Program-made: the position numbers and the translations under genes
DNA from: Chitinophagaceae bacterium
Lineage (GTDB): Bacteria > Bacteroidota > Bacteroidia > Chitinophagales > Chitinophagaceae
Length of the DNA: 64,000 nt
Assembly (NCBI GenBank): GCA_023957125.1
Contig: JAMLHL010000018.1
Span: 1-64,000, forward strand
Direction: 5' to 3'
The notes under the pieces: generated by a model
Databases searched by the model: none
The model's input: the letters and a program-made list of their open reading frames with translations, nothing else
Told to the model about the DNA's origin: nothing
Shown here: positions 1-8,501 of the stretch, in pieces
Layout: each line of letters starts with the position of its first letter
Position numbering within the stretch: the first letter of the stretch is position 1

Positions 1-526
1 TTTCAATGATATCTAAAGGGGTTAGCGAAAATCTCGACTTACCGTCTCCCTTATTAATAAGAGATAACAGATTTTTAAGCATTACTTTTTTGTATTTAAA
101 TCTTCCATACTTGTCTCCCTCTTCTGTTTCCATATTGCTCTCACTTCTTTCCATGCCGCTACTCCACCAATCAGCTAATTGAATTAGTTGTTGTAATTCT
201 GATTCGGCATAGGGTTTATGGTGATAAATGGCTAGATTTACTAAGTTATCATGATCGGTATTTTCCGATAATTTCGTTTTAAAAACATATTCATCATTTT
301 CTTTTACCTTGTTAAATATGGGTTCATTATCATAAAAAAACTTATAAGTCCACCAGGCATGATGATAACCAAATCGGCCGTCCTTTTCAGGACAGATATT
401 GTTATTCATTTTTTCAAGATGCTCATCTTTGTAATCTTTTAAAAGATTCGCGTCCGCTCTTTGGTAAAACTTACCGATATCATGAAGCAATCCGGCTAAA
501 TATATTTCTTCTCTTTTATAATTCAT
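1..526 (-). CDS. cas10: Cas10 (type III CRISPR-Cas), N-terminal HD domain, partial
   Basis: This is the first 175 codons of a gene that runs off the left edge. Visible motifs are LLHDIGKF (H15-D16, the HD signature), a YHHAWWT stretch near residue 56, IYHHKP near residue 103 and a LADWWSSGMER block. This order of HD, HxHxxWT, HH and ADxxSSGxE is that of the HD nuclease end of Cas10/Csm1. Cas10 is the large subunit of type III effector complexes. It carries ssDNase activity in this domain and, usually, cyclic oligoadenylate synthesis in the Palm domains, which are not visible here. The ATG overlaps the cas6 stop by 4 bases (ATGA, 523-526), so the two are probably translationally coupled. The stretch is noticeably more AT-rich than the housekeeping genes further right. 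Whether it is subtype III-A, III-B or III-D cannot be told from this part. Confidence 0.85.
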   Translation of the reverse strand, partial: MNYKREEIYLAGLLHDIGKFYQRADANLLKDYKDEHLEKMNNNICPEKDGRFGYHHAWWTYKFFYDNEPIFNKVKENDEYVFKTKLSENTDHDNLVNLAIYHHKPYAESELQQLIQLADWWSSGMERSESNMETEEGDKYGRFKYKKVMLKNLLSLINKGDGKSRFSLTPLDIIE

Positions 527-1212
527 TTATTTATCATTTTTTCATTATTCTTTTTCATTTTCACCACTCCAAACCCATGGCTCGCGCTCTTGCCCAATCC
601 CAGGTAATTCGGCAGGAACACATTGGCGGCAAACGCCACGTCAAAAGCCATCAGGGGTACGCCTTTATACCGGATCATTTTTTCTCTTATAATTTGTTTG
701 ATTTGCACTTTCACCGGCTTCTCGATATGCCAGCCGATACCTTTGGCGAAAGACAGAATATTACCGGTTAGCAGCCTTTCCAGGAACTGAATCTTTTCCG
801 CCAGTCCGGGGATGGCCTGGTATTTCTTGTAGTTGTCCGCATTCAGCGCCAGCCAGTCGTAAATAGTATAGTGGAAGTACTCATCCCATATATTAAGGGT
901 AACGTTGTTCAGGTCGAGCCGGTCAATGCTGAGCGTTACTTTTTTGTCCTGTAATTGGATATCCCAGTTACGGAGTCCAAAGAAATGATGGATTTCATCC
1001 ACGCCCTCACCGAGGCAGTACAAGGAGGCTTTTTTGGCAATAACTTTATACTGGATCAGGGGATATTTGTAGATCAGTTTGTCGTCTTCGTGATTGTGAA
1101 ACACACGATTCTCCCAACCTACCCTGGCAATAATAGCTCCGCGGAAGGAGGATATCTGCTGTGGGCTGATCTGATTCTCAAAATGAACGAGAAGGGTTCT
1201 GACTTTCTTCAT
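523..1212 (-). CDS. cas6: CRISPR-associated endoribonuclease Cas6
   Basis: A 229-residue protein with the Cas6 pattern: an N-terminal FRGAI block (residues 23-27) and a C-terminal glycine-rich loop, GLGKSASHGFG (about 205-215), which in the family contacts the CRISPR repeat RNA. Cas6 processes the precursor CRISPR transcript into crRNAs that load the Cas10 complex. It is the first gene of the cas operon on this strand and overlaps cas10 by 4 bases. No CRISPR array is present in the window, so the array and the rest of the effector genes must lie left of position 1, or the system uses an array elsewhere. Recognition is by whole-protein resemblance to Bacteroidota Cas6 proteins from memory. The catalytic residue cannot be assigned by eye. 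Confidence 0.85.
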   Translation of the reverse strand: MKKVRTLLVHFENQISPQQISSFRGAIIARVGWENRVFHNHEDDKLIYKYPLIQYKVIAKKASLYCLGEGVDEIHHFFGLRNWDIQLQDKKVTLSIDRLDLNNVTLNIWDEYFHYTIYDWLALNADNYKKYQAIPGLAEKIQFLERLLTGNILSFAKGIGWHIEKPVKVQIKQIIREKMIRYKGVPLMAFDVAFAANVFLPNYLGLGKSASHGFGVVKMKKNNEKMINK

Positions 1213-1472
1213 GTTAGCGAGGCGTGTGATTTAGGGTTAGCTAAAAATAAAGCAATTCTTTAGAAAAAAGAAGGGGTAACGTAAAGTTTCTTTCCACAAT
1301 CTTAAAACAGCGTCCGGGATAGGAGGTTTTCTTTGCCCGCCGGGCGGATTGGCCGGGGTGAAACGCGGTCTGTTCTGCTCTCTTTGCCGGAGAAAGTCGC
1401 AAAGCGTGAGGCCCAACGATTGAATTCGCGGCTTGAAAAGACGTCTCAATCATTTGGAAAGAGGAAGTCCGG

Positions 1473-1547
1473 TGGGACGTATTGGACTCGAACCAATGAC
1501 CCCTACTCTGTCAAAGTAATGCTCTGAACCAACTGAGCTAACGTCCC
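1473..1547 (-). tRNA. tRNA-Val (GAC)
   Basis: A complete cloverleaf can be folded on the minus strand. The acceptor stem is GGGACGT/ACGTCCC, the D-arm starts TAGCTCAGTTGGTTCAGAGC, the anticodon loop is TTGACAG (anticodon GAC, valine) on stem TTACT/AGTAG, and the T-arm contains GGTTCGAGTCC. The discriminator base is A. The encoded CCA is incomplete: the next bases are CCG. The cas6/cas10 operon begins about 260 bp beyond its 3' end. Confidence 0.95.
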
Positions 1548-1586
1548 GTGAAGCGCAAATGTAAATGTTTTACAACAGTGTTGAGC

Positions 1587-2528
1587 TTACCTGTTTCTGT
1601 TTTTTCTGCGGGGAGGAGTATCTAATTTGCCCTCCGTAACCGGCTTCACAACGGGCGCTTGTCCATCTTCCAGTTTAAAATTGAACACCTTGTCTATATG
1701 CACCCATTTCCCGTTTTCCCATTTAAACCCTTCATAGTCGCCATCAGGAATATAAGTATATTTTTGTGCCGGCTGATTGTTTTCCGAAATCAAATGGTCG
1801 TAAATGATGATGCCCAATTCATCATCGTATTTGATGCTGCCATTCCCGTCTTTTTTGTATTCAATGGAAAATCGCGCCTGAACCGGTTTGGGCACGCTGT
1901 CTTTTGAAAAGCTGAAAAATGCTCCTCCGAACACCGGTTTTTGATGCTGATCAAAAGTTAGTACCTCAATCCGCTTTTTGGTGCTTCTGAAACTGTTTTC
2001 ATCATACCCCAACAGCGTATAAAATTTTTTTCCCTGGAAACCCGTTTCAATGATCCGGTAATAAATGGCGCCTACCCACTCCCGGTTATCGGTTACCGCA
2101 TTTTGAATATCATCCATAACGGCAGTCTTATCTATAAGCGGAAAAAGTTTCAGGGAGCCGTCTTCCGTATTGATTTGAATGGCTCCGTGCCTGCGAAAAC
2201 TGGTCTCATCGTACATCAGTTGCCAGGTAAAGATGCGGAAACTGTTGTCGGGAGCATACAGTCTTGAGATAGTTTGCAGTGAATCGAAAGGGTAGGAGAA
2301 GGAATGAGGCTCTTTTAAGGCGTTTACCAGCATACGGGTAAAAATGCTGTCGGCCTGTACCCGGTCGGCGGTTTCCCTCCCGTTTACAATATCATAGGCA
2401 TATGGTTTCATAGCCTCTTCATGATCTGTCATTTTGGAAAGAAAAAGGGTATTGTTGTTTTGAGCAGAGGCTTTAATAATGAAACTTCCCGAACAACAAA
2501 AAAACAGGTATAGAAAAATGCCCTTCAT
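1587..2528 (-). CDS. Exported protein of unknown function
   Basis: A 313-residue protein with a cleavable signal peptide (hydrophobic residues 3-18, cleavage likely after ASA or AQ near residue 22). The mature part is rich in aromatic and charged residues, with beta-strand-like segments and a basic C-terminus (RRKNRNR). I recognise no enzyme motif. Proteins of this kind (exported, about 300 residues, WENGKWV-type turns) are common orphans in Bacteroidota. It is a single-gene unit on the minus strand, followed by the tRNA gene. Confidence 0.75.
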   Translation of the reverse strand: MKGIFLYLFFCCSGSFIIKASAQNNNTLFLSKMTDHEEAMKPYAYDIVNGRETADRVQADSIFTRMLVNALKEPHSFSYPFDSLQTISRLYAPDNSFRIFTWQLMYDETSFRRHGAIQINTEDGSLKLFPLIDKTAVMDDIQNAVTDNREWVGAIYYRIIETGFQGKKFYTLLGYDENSFRSTKKRIEVLTFDQHQKPVFGGAFFSFSKDSVPKPVQARFSIEYKKDGNGSIKYDDELGIIIYDHLISENNQPAQKYTYIPDGDYEGFKWENGKWVHIDKVFNFKLEDGQAPVVKPVTEGKLDTPPRRKNRNR

Positions 2529-2599
2529 GTAACACCAGGTTAATCACGAAAATACAAACTACCATCGTTTAAAACGATCCATACGCAGGATTAGTGCTT

Positions 2600-2759
2600 A
2601 AAGTTTTGGTAAAACGGGCGGGGATGGGGGGAGGTATCAGGGTTTCAGGGGCCAGGTTGCAAGTTTCCGGGAATCCCCCTGTAACCTGGGTCTTGTACCC
2701 TGCGACTCAGGGACTTTCAAACCATAAACTCCTCACCTCAAACAAAAAACTCCAAACTC
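2600..2759. repeat. Intergenic CAGG/TTTCAGG-type repeat tract
   Basis: This gap between the unknown exported gene and aguA carries degenerate phrases such as AGGTTGCAAGTTTCC, GGTTTCAGGGG and CCAAACTCCT. The same phrases recur at 11939-12190, 23023-23160 and 54014-54150. They look like members of one dispersed low-complexity family. No gene is credible here. Confidence 0.6.
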
Positions 2760-3797
2760 CTATACCCCCGGCTCCTGCTGGCTGAGACAATGGAAACTTC
2801 CCAGTCCCCAGACCAGGTCGGTAGAATCAATGCCCACTACTTTTCGGGTTGGAAAGCAATCCCGGATGATTTGCAGCGCTTTCTCATCCTGCGGGCAGCG
2901 ATACGTAGGCACCACCACCACTGCATTGGCAATATAAAAATTAGCATAAGACGCGGGTAACCGCTGATCTTCATAAACAACAGCGTCGGGCATGGGCAAT
3001 TCAATGATATTGAGTTGCCTCCCGTTCAGCAGCCGCATCTGCTTCAGCTCCTTCAGGTTGGTTTGCAGGCGTTCGTAGTTTTCATCCTGTTTGCTTTCCT
3101 CCACTACGGTTAGTACCGTGTCTTCATTCACAAACCGAACGGTATCGTCTATATGTCCATCGGTATCATCCCCCACGATGCCTTCGCTTACCCACAGTAC
3201 CTGATCTACGCCATAGTAATGCTGCAAATACAATTCGATTTGCTGTTGATTGAGATGAGGATTACGGTTAGGGTTGAGCAAACAGGCGGTGGAAGTAAGT
3301 ACGGTTCCCGCACCGTTGAATTCAACAGCACCCCCTTCCATCACAATGCCCGGGTAAAAAACAGGGATATTGTATTCATTGGCAATCAAAGTAGGGATAT
3401 GGTCGTCCAGGTCGTAAGGAGGATATTTATTTCCCCAGGCGTTATAAGCCCAGTCAACAATGATCTTTTTTTGCTGCGCTTTGGGATGGATCAGGAAGGC
3501 CGGGCCGTGATCCCTGCACCAGGCATCATTGGTAGGGTGGAAAAAAAAACGGATTTTAGACAGATCCACCCCAGCCTTTGTGAGCTCTTCGAGGGCGAAT
3601 TGTTGCATGATTTCATCGTTCACGTTAATATGCACCTGTTCGCCTTCTGCTACTGCTTTTACAAAAGCGGTATAATGGGGATAGATCGTGTGGATTTTGC
3701 CCGGCCAGGAAGCTTCCTTATGAGGCCAGCTCAGCCAGGTGGCACTGTGGGCTGCAAATTCTGCCGGGAAATAATAACCCAGTTTTTTAGGCGTCAT
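2760..3797 (-). CDS. aguA: Agmatine deiminase (AguA)
   Basis: A 345-residue member of the peptidyl-arginine deiminase/agmatine deiminase family. It hydrolyses agmatine to N-carbamoylputrescine and ammonia. Visible marks are the opening GYYFPAEFAAHSATWLSWPH, the WCRDHGP block, VMEGGAVEFNG, GxxDDTDGHIDD, and the nucleophilic Cys337 in GSFHCLSQQ at the C-terminus. The reading frame is open upstream to 3938, but those 47 residues do not match the family, so the ATG at 3797 (MTPKKLGYYFP) is chosen. The next gene upstream, aguB, encodes the following step, so the pair makes putrescine from agmatine. The 165-bp gap suggests same-strand but possibly separate transcription. Confidence 0.93.
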   Translation of the reverse strand: MTPKKLGYYFPAEFAAHSATWLSWPHKEASWPGKIHTIYPHYTAFVKAVAEGEQVHINVNDEIMQQFALEELTKAGVDLSKIRFFFHPTNDAWCRDHGPAFLIHPKAQQKKIIVDWAYNAWGNKYPPYDLDDHIPTLIANEYNIPVFYPGIVMEGGAVEFNGAGTVLTSTACLLNPNRNPHLNQQQIELYLQHYYGVDQVLWVSEGIVGDDTDGHIDDTVRFVNEDTVLTVVEESKQDENYERLQTNLKELKQMRLLNGRQLNIIELPMPDAVVYEDQRLPASYANFYIANAVVVVPTYRCPQDEKALQIIRDCFPTRKVVGIDSTDLVWGLGSFHCLSQQEPGV

Positions 3798-3962
3798 AAA
3801 TTCCGGACGTTCAAAAGCCGTTACATCCGTGATGCCATCCTTAATGTTTCCAGAAGCAGCGGTATCTAATGAACGAAAATATAAAGGGCTGTGTTGCAAG
3901 TCTTCTTTTTTAAATGATGTAATATGAAATGCGATCAATAACCATAATATTTATCCGGGGTG

Positions 3963-4838
3963 TCAGTCTTCGTCAATATACCTTTTGGTAATGGGCTGGT
4001 AGCTGTCTATCCGCCGGTCGCGTAAAAACGGCCAATGCGTACGGTACCGGTCGGTTTCCAAAGTGTCAACCTGGATTACTCTTACCTCTTCATTATCATG
4101 GCTTGCCTGGTAAAGGATGGTACCGAAGGGATTAGCAACAAAGGATCCGCCCCAGAACCGCATCGCGCCATCTTGTTCAAAGCCTACACGGTTCACACTA
4201 ACCACATGCACCCCGTTGGCTACCGCGTGGCTGCGTTGAATGGTTTGCCAGGCGTTGTACTGTTCAATATTGGTGGCCTCATCCTGGCTGGCGGCCCAGC
4301 CGATAGCGGTGGGATAAAAAAGGATTTCAGCCCCCATCAATGCCGTAATACGGGCTGCTTCCGGGTACCATTGATCCCAGCAGATCAACACCCCAATGGT
4401 GCCGAAGCGGGTTTTGAAAACTTTATAGCCGAGATCGCCGGGGGTAAAATAAAATTTCTCATAAAAAGCGGGATCATCCGGGATATGCATTTTGCGGTAT
4501 TTGCCTAAATAAGTTCCGTCTGCGTCCAATACGGCTGTAGTATTGTGGTATAAGCCCTGCGTTCTTTTTTCAAATAAGGAGGCAATGACCACTACGCCTG
4601 TTTCTTTGGCTGTCTTGCTTAGCGCGTCGGTGGAGGGCCCGGGTATGGATTCAGCAAGATCGAAATTATTATAATCTTCTTCATCACAGAAATAGAGAGA
4701 TGTAAACAATTCCTGCAAACACACAATTTGAGCTCCCTGTCCGGCCGCTTCCCTGATTTTTTGAACGGCTTTTTCGAGGTTTTTTGCCTTGTCAGCAGTA
4801 CAGCTCATCTGCACTATCCCAATGTTTGTTTTACCCAT
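3963..4838 (-). CDS. aguB: N-carbamoylputrescine amidase (AguB)
   Basis: A 291-residue carbon-nitrogen hydrolase (nitrilase superfamily). The catalytic Glu-Lys-Cys triad is visible: E43 in CLQELF, Lys in YRKMHIPDDP, and Cys in LICWDQWYPEAAR. The Cys-block with WDQWYPEAAR is typical of the carbamoylputrescine amidase branch. It converts N-carbamoylputrescine to putrescine, CO2 and ammonia, completing the pathway begun by the neighbouring agmatine deiminase. The frame continues four codons upstream to a TTG, but the ATG at 4838 (MGKTNIGIVQ) fits the family better. Confidence 0.93.
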   Translation of the reverse strand: MGKTNIGIVQMSCTADKAKNLEKAVQKIREAAGQGAQIVCLQELFTSLYFCDEEDYNNFDLAESIPGPSTDALSKTAKETGVVVIASLFEKRTQGLYHNTTAVLDADGTYLGKYRKMHIPDDPAFYEKFYFTPGDLGYKVFKTRFGTIGVLICWDQWYPEAARITALMGAEILFYPTAIGWAASQDEATNIEQYNAWQTIQRSHAVANGVHVVSVNRVGFEQDGAMRFWGGSFVANPFGTILYQASHDNEEVRVIQVDTLETDRYRTHWPFLRDRRIDSYQPITKRYIDED

Positions 4839-4998
4839 AATTTTATTCAATGCTTAAGGTGCCGCAAAATTAACCCTTATAATCCACTGTTGTGTTCCGA
4901 TAAAGGTTAATTTAATAGATGTTATTATGGTATTTGTATATATGATGTTGAAGAATTGCATTTAAAATAAGGATCAATAGGGTGCGTTTGAAATTGTC

Positions 4999-5345
4999 GT
5001 GGCCTTTGCTTCATGTAGGCGGTGGGACGCCGCACACGGCTGGCTACAAACCAATATTGCGGTAGGGAAGAACGCGTATCGTATTCTTCTTCCGGAGAGA
5101 ACGGCGGTTTGCTGCCGGAAAATACCACGGACGGAAATTATGGTACGCGCTGGGCGAGCGAATATGGAGATAACCGCTGGATCTATATTGACCAGGGGCA
5201 ACCGTACGATATCACCGAAGTGAAATTGTTTTGGGAAGCGGCATCAGATTTTAATATTGAAGTTTCGAACGATGCGTTTACCTGCCAACTGGCGGTAGCA
5301 ATGACCAACAATGCCATTCTCAACGTTGTACTTCAACGTTAGTCT
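4999..5345 (+). pseudogene. Remnant of an F5/8 type C (discoidin) domain
   Basis: Two adjacent frames together spell a piece of a carbohydrate-binding discoidin domain. One frame gives TNIAVGKNAY near 5054-5085. From about 5076 a second frame gives SYSSSGENGGLLPEN, then TTDGNYGTRWAS, then WIYIDQGQPYDITEVKLFWE and FNIEVSND. In the family these run on as one strand set, so a frameshift near 5080 broke it. After about 5285 the resemblance ends abruptly. No enzyme partner domain remains. It is probably the leftover of a larger glycoside hydrolase gene. The neighbouring stretch 4851-4998 shows nothing recognisable. Confidence 0.6.
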
Positions 5346-5368
5346 CCGCTCCGGAACCGGTTTGTATA

Positions 5369-5410
5369 AAGAGGCTGTCTCAAAAATGCCACAAATGGAG
5401 ACAGCCTCTT
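5369..5410. terminator. Hairpin, probable bidirectional terminator or IS-end remnant
   Basis: Perfect 13-bp arms AAGAGGCTGTCTC / GAGACAGCCTCTT flank a 16-base loop. The hairpin sits between the discoidin remnant and the convergent lipoprotein gene. The GAGGCTGTCTC arm also resembles terminal repeats I recall from some Bacteroidota insertion sequences, so a small palindromic IS-derived remnant is an alternative. Confidence 0.6.
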
Positions 5411-5436
5411 CATAATAAAATTAAAACAGGTTACAA

Positions 5437-6240
5437 TTAATAGGTGATTTTTGCTGATATGCTTCTTCCCAAAATATCTCCGTTGATCTTAGTCGGGAAT
5501 TTGGGATTGCTGTCATCATTAAATTCGTAAGTATAAATGATGTCCACGGGATCAGCGTCCGGATCCATAATCACCGTCGCTTTTACAGGATTATTTGTTC
5601 TGCCGACGATGTCCTGAAAACTGATATTTTCCCCCATAGGCACGCCTCCGAGGTAATTGGTCGCCGACCATCCCGTAACATTTATGAACGGGGAATTTTT
5701 GCTGTCGTATAACAGATCTGCCGATATATCACCGGCATTACCTTTTGCGAGATTACCGTTTTCGTCCAGTTCCAGTTCAATACCCATGTCTGGTTCCCAT
5801 TCATCGTCTTCCCAGTTATAATTCATTAAGTTTACTTTCTTGTCGTCCGGGTAAGTATATTCCACTTTCGCGGTTTTGTTTCCTTCCCTTATTTCGGTTG
5901 CTGTTTTCAATTTGTTATCGTCGTATTCGTATAGGGTATAGTTTTCACCTCCGTAACTGATCTTTGTTATAAGATCGCCTTCGTATTCGAATGTTTCGGC
6001 GGCGCCATCGTCTCTCACTATCTTGTCTAACTTTTTAGTGTCGGCAAGATAGCTGATGACATAAGTGCTTGAATTGTCACCTTCCGCTACCACAATTTTT
6101 GACGGCAGGGTACTGTTTTCGTCTCCGGGGGGAGGCGGCACACCGGGACCACCGGAACCGGGATCAACGGAATCCTTTTTGCAAGCTGCAAATAATAACG
6201 CTGCAGAGAAAAATAGCAAAGTTGTTTTTTTCATTTTCAT
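5437..6240 (-). CDS. Lipoprotein with YD-repeat-like beta structure
   Basis: A 267-residue protein with a lipoprotein signal (lipobox LFAAC, Cys20) followed by KKD, which fits a Bacteroidota surface-export signal. A Pro/Gly linker (GSGGPGVPPPPGD) precedes the folded part. From about residue 60 the sequence has alternating short strands (FEYEGDLITKISY, YTLYEYDDNKL, KVEYTYPDDKK) of the kind seen in DUF4595-like and RHS/YD-type domains. Function is unknown. It ends with SAKITY. It stands alone on the minus strand. Confidence 0.75.
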   Translation of the reverse strand: MKMKKTTLLFFSAALLFAACKKDSVDPGSGGPGVPPPPGDENSTLPSKIVVAEGDNSSTYVISYLADTKKLDKIVRDDGAAETFEYEGDLITKISYGGENYTLYEYDDNKLKTATEIREGNKTAKVEYTYPDDKKVNLMNYNWEDDEWEPDMGIELELDENGNLAKGNAGDISADLLYDSKNSPFINVTGWSATNYLGGVPMGENISFQDIVGRTNNPVKATVIMDPDADPVDIIYTYEFNDDSNPKFPTKINGDILGRSISAKITY

Positions 6241-6638
6241 TTAAATTTTAGGATTTGGAAAATAGTTTGCGGATATATCTTGGAAACCAGCTGGTGAATA
6301 TCGCTTCTTACCGGTTGTCATACCCCCAAACGAAAAGAAACATTATTTATTGAGCGGGTAATTTTATCCTATGCTTTATAACGGTTTTGGATAAACGAAT
6401 AAAGTCCGGCGAAGATGCATATTCAACCGGTATATTAGCATAGAATGTTCCTCTGAAACAGAGAAGATTTTGAAAAAGGATGGTATTTTACCCGAACCCC
6501 GGCAGAGGAGGAAACGATTATAATAATCTATAGGTTTACCCTTTTTTATCAATAAGTGATGCCATTTAGGAGATAAAATCGTTTGTAGTCAAAAGAGGGG
6601 AAAGGTGATTATATGTTTGGTTCCCGCCAGGCTTTTCT
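6241..6638. other. Intergenic region, nothing recognised
   Basis: About 400 bp between the lipoprotein start and the end of the frameshifted gene on the same strand. I see no tRNA, no strong hairpin and no codon-like reading frame. A promoter for the lipoprotein must lie here, but no convincing TTTG / TAnnTTTG pair stands out. Confidence 0.5.
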
Positions 6639-7324
6639 TCACAACTTCAGGGATTGCCCTGCAGACGTGGCTGTGAAGCCCCAGCCCGAGTTCATGCCCA
6701 GCGTATATCCCAATCCTGATTTGGTATTGAATCCTTTCGACTGGATGCCGGCGCCTGCATCGAACTTCACTCCTACATCCATAAAATTCCCATCTTTGTC
6801 AAGCGTTACATAAAAACTTTCATCGGCGTTTACACTTGCTGACGCCAGCTTCCCGGGCGTTTCCAGTGTGATGCCGGCGCCTATTGACAGGGTGCTCTGC
6901 CCTGTTTTGAAGCTTTTTTTATAACCCAATTTGATACCTTCTCCTCCGGCAATACTGAAGGATGAACAGTCCAGTGTGAGTTTGCCGATGATAAACGGTA
7001 TTGATCTGCAAAATCCTTATGCACGCCGGCGGCATCGGCCTGGTATGCCAGTCCGTTTCTTTCCAGGGCAATGCATTTCTGTCTTTCTATTTCGTCGCAG
7101 TTCAAACAACAATAGCCACACTCATCCTCCGTTTCGCTGATCTTTTTTTGCTTGTCCAGCTCATCACTGATCTGCTTATTGCCGGCGATATATTTTTCAT
7201 GGAGCTCCTGTATTGATTTTTCGTAGTGATTTTTAAAACGATGGGATACCTCTTCAAAATACAGCACCAACTGAAATTGCATTCTCCCTGCGAGACCGCT
7301 GAACGGAGAAATACTTATGTTCAT
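6639..7324 (-). pseudogene. Small protein of unknown function, broken by a frameshift
   Basis: The ATG at 7324 overlaps the upstream stop (ATGA, 7321-7324), so this is the third gene of the ompA-like operon. The first part (about 105 codons, MNISISPFSGLAGR onward) contains a Cys cluster CGYCCLNC and a charged helix. Near 7000-7010 the frame must change. The continuing frame then reads IPFIIGKLTLDCSSFSIAGG, then GYKKSFKTG and glycine-rich beta-like sequence ending SAGQSLKL at 6639. The two parts together would make a protein of about 225 residues. Either the gene is broken or there is a one-base error near 7005. The family is unknown. Confidence 0.6.
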
Positions 7325-8451
7325 TGCATACTTTCTTTGATCCGGTGATAATCTATGCTTTCGAATATCCGGCGGGTGCGTTCCTTCAAAAAATCCGGGC
7401 AGAATTGCGGGTGATACCAATAACAAACCATCACCGACTGTGTTTTCATTGGGGGCTGTGTATTATCGTAATAGTGCCGGTTAACTACATATAGCGCGTA
7501 TCCCTCCCTGCGGCCGGGCGCTACCAAACGTTCGGTGCGGGCGTTTGCTGTTCTGTTCAAATCCACATAAGCTGTCAGGTTTTCTTCCTCTGCGCTCATG
7601 TCGGCCAGCCCTGCACGATAACCGTTGATTTTGTCGTTGTAGTCGCTCATCCATTTTTCCTCCCTGGCAATGGCTTTTTCGTTTCCTTCAATAGCTATCC
7701 GGATGATCTTTTGGATGTCATCTTTTTTTTCTCCGGCTAATCTTTTCCTGGCATCTGCCAGCTCTTTTTTGAAATCGTTTGTTTTTTCTTCCGACTCCTT
7801 TATTTTCAGCTTTTCAACTGCTATCAGGTATTCCAGGTATTGCTTTCGGGTAAAGGGAATAAAAACAGGCCGGTTGTTCCCCCGCACGATCCTGAATGTA
7901 AAGTCTGCGTAATAGCCCTTGTTAAACGGATAACTTTTAAAGCTGTAGGTGGTATAATCTTCGGTAGAATCCACAACGGGTATGCTTTGAAAAGGATGCG
8001 GGATCCCGAGCCGCTCGTCGTACGCCTCGAAAAACCCGGCGGTTCGTGTAAAGAAGTCTGTGGCATTCAGATACATTTTGATGAATGCCGGTGCCTCGTC
8101 CACTTTTTTCATCAGGCCGGATTGGTTGACCATGTAATTAAAGAGAAAAATATTAAAGGTGCCGGTATTTCTTTTTTCTCCCAACTGCGGCTGAAACTTC
8201 GAAATGTTTGCAAAAAATTTCACTTCAAATCCTACCGGTGTTGACAGGGGCTTGCTTGCCATAGAAGCATCCAGCAGTTTGCCGAAGGTAGTATTGAATG
8301 TTTTCACTGTTGCGGCAGGCCCGGTTACTCCGGTGAATGATCCGTTTACAGGCAATCCTGTTATTTTCCCCGGCACTTCCGATAGTTTAACGGATTGGGC
8401 CTGCAGGCTTAGTGTTGCCAGCGCAAATGTGGTATAGAGAAGAAACTTCAT
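7321..8451 (-). CDS. Exported protein of unknown function with central coiled coil
   Basis: A 376-residue protein with a signal peptide (MKFLLYTTFALATLSLQAQ). Residues about 205-290 are a long charged helix (KIKESEEKTNDFKKELADAR, then IEGNEKAIAREEKWMSDYND) likely to form a coiled coil. The flanks look globular, with aromatic-rich strands. I recognise no enzyme family. It lies 50 bp downstream of the OmpA-like gene, and its stop overlaps the start of the next gene, so the three are probably one operon. An envelope role is likely from this context only. Confidence 0.75.
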   Translation of the reverse strand: MKFLLYTTFALATLSLQAQSVKLSEVPGKITGLPVNGSFTGVTGPAATVKTFNTTFGKLLDASMASKPLSTPVGFEVKFFANISKFQPQLGEKRNTGTFNIFLFNYMVNQSGLMKKVDEAPAFIKMYLNATDFFTRTAGFFEAYDERLGIPHPFQSIPVVDSTEDYTTYSFKSYPFNKGYYADFTFRIVRGNNRPVFIPFTRKQYLEYLIAVEKLKIKESEEKTNDFKKELADARKRLAGEKKDDIQKIIRIAIEGNEKAIAREEKWMSDYNDKINGYRAGLADMSAEEENLTAYVDLNRTANARTERLVAPGRREGYALYVVNRHYYDNTQPPMKTQSVMVCYWYHPQFCPDFLKERTRRIFESIDYHRIKESMQ

Positions 8452-8501
8452 TGGTATATTTTACTTAGAGGGTACCCTGTAGCGTTATCGTAGTGACTCA
8501 G

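Noticed and set aside
955..1263. Plus-strand open frame opposite cas6
   Set aside because: It is the antisense of a well-supported cas6 gene with no independent similarity.
1237..1453. Two overlapping minus-strand open frames of 70 codons between cas6 and tRNA-Val
   Set aside because: Biased composition, no family resemblance, and overlapping in two frames; probably noncoding.
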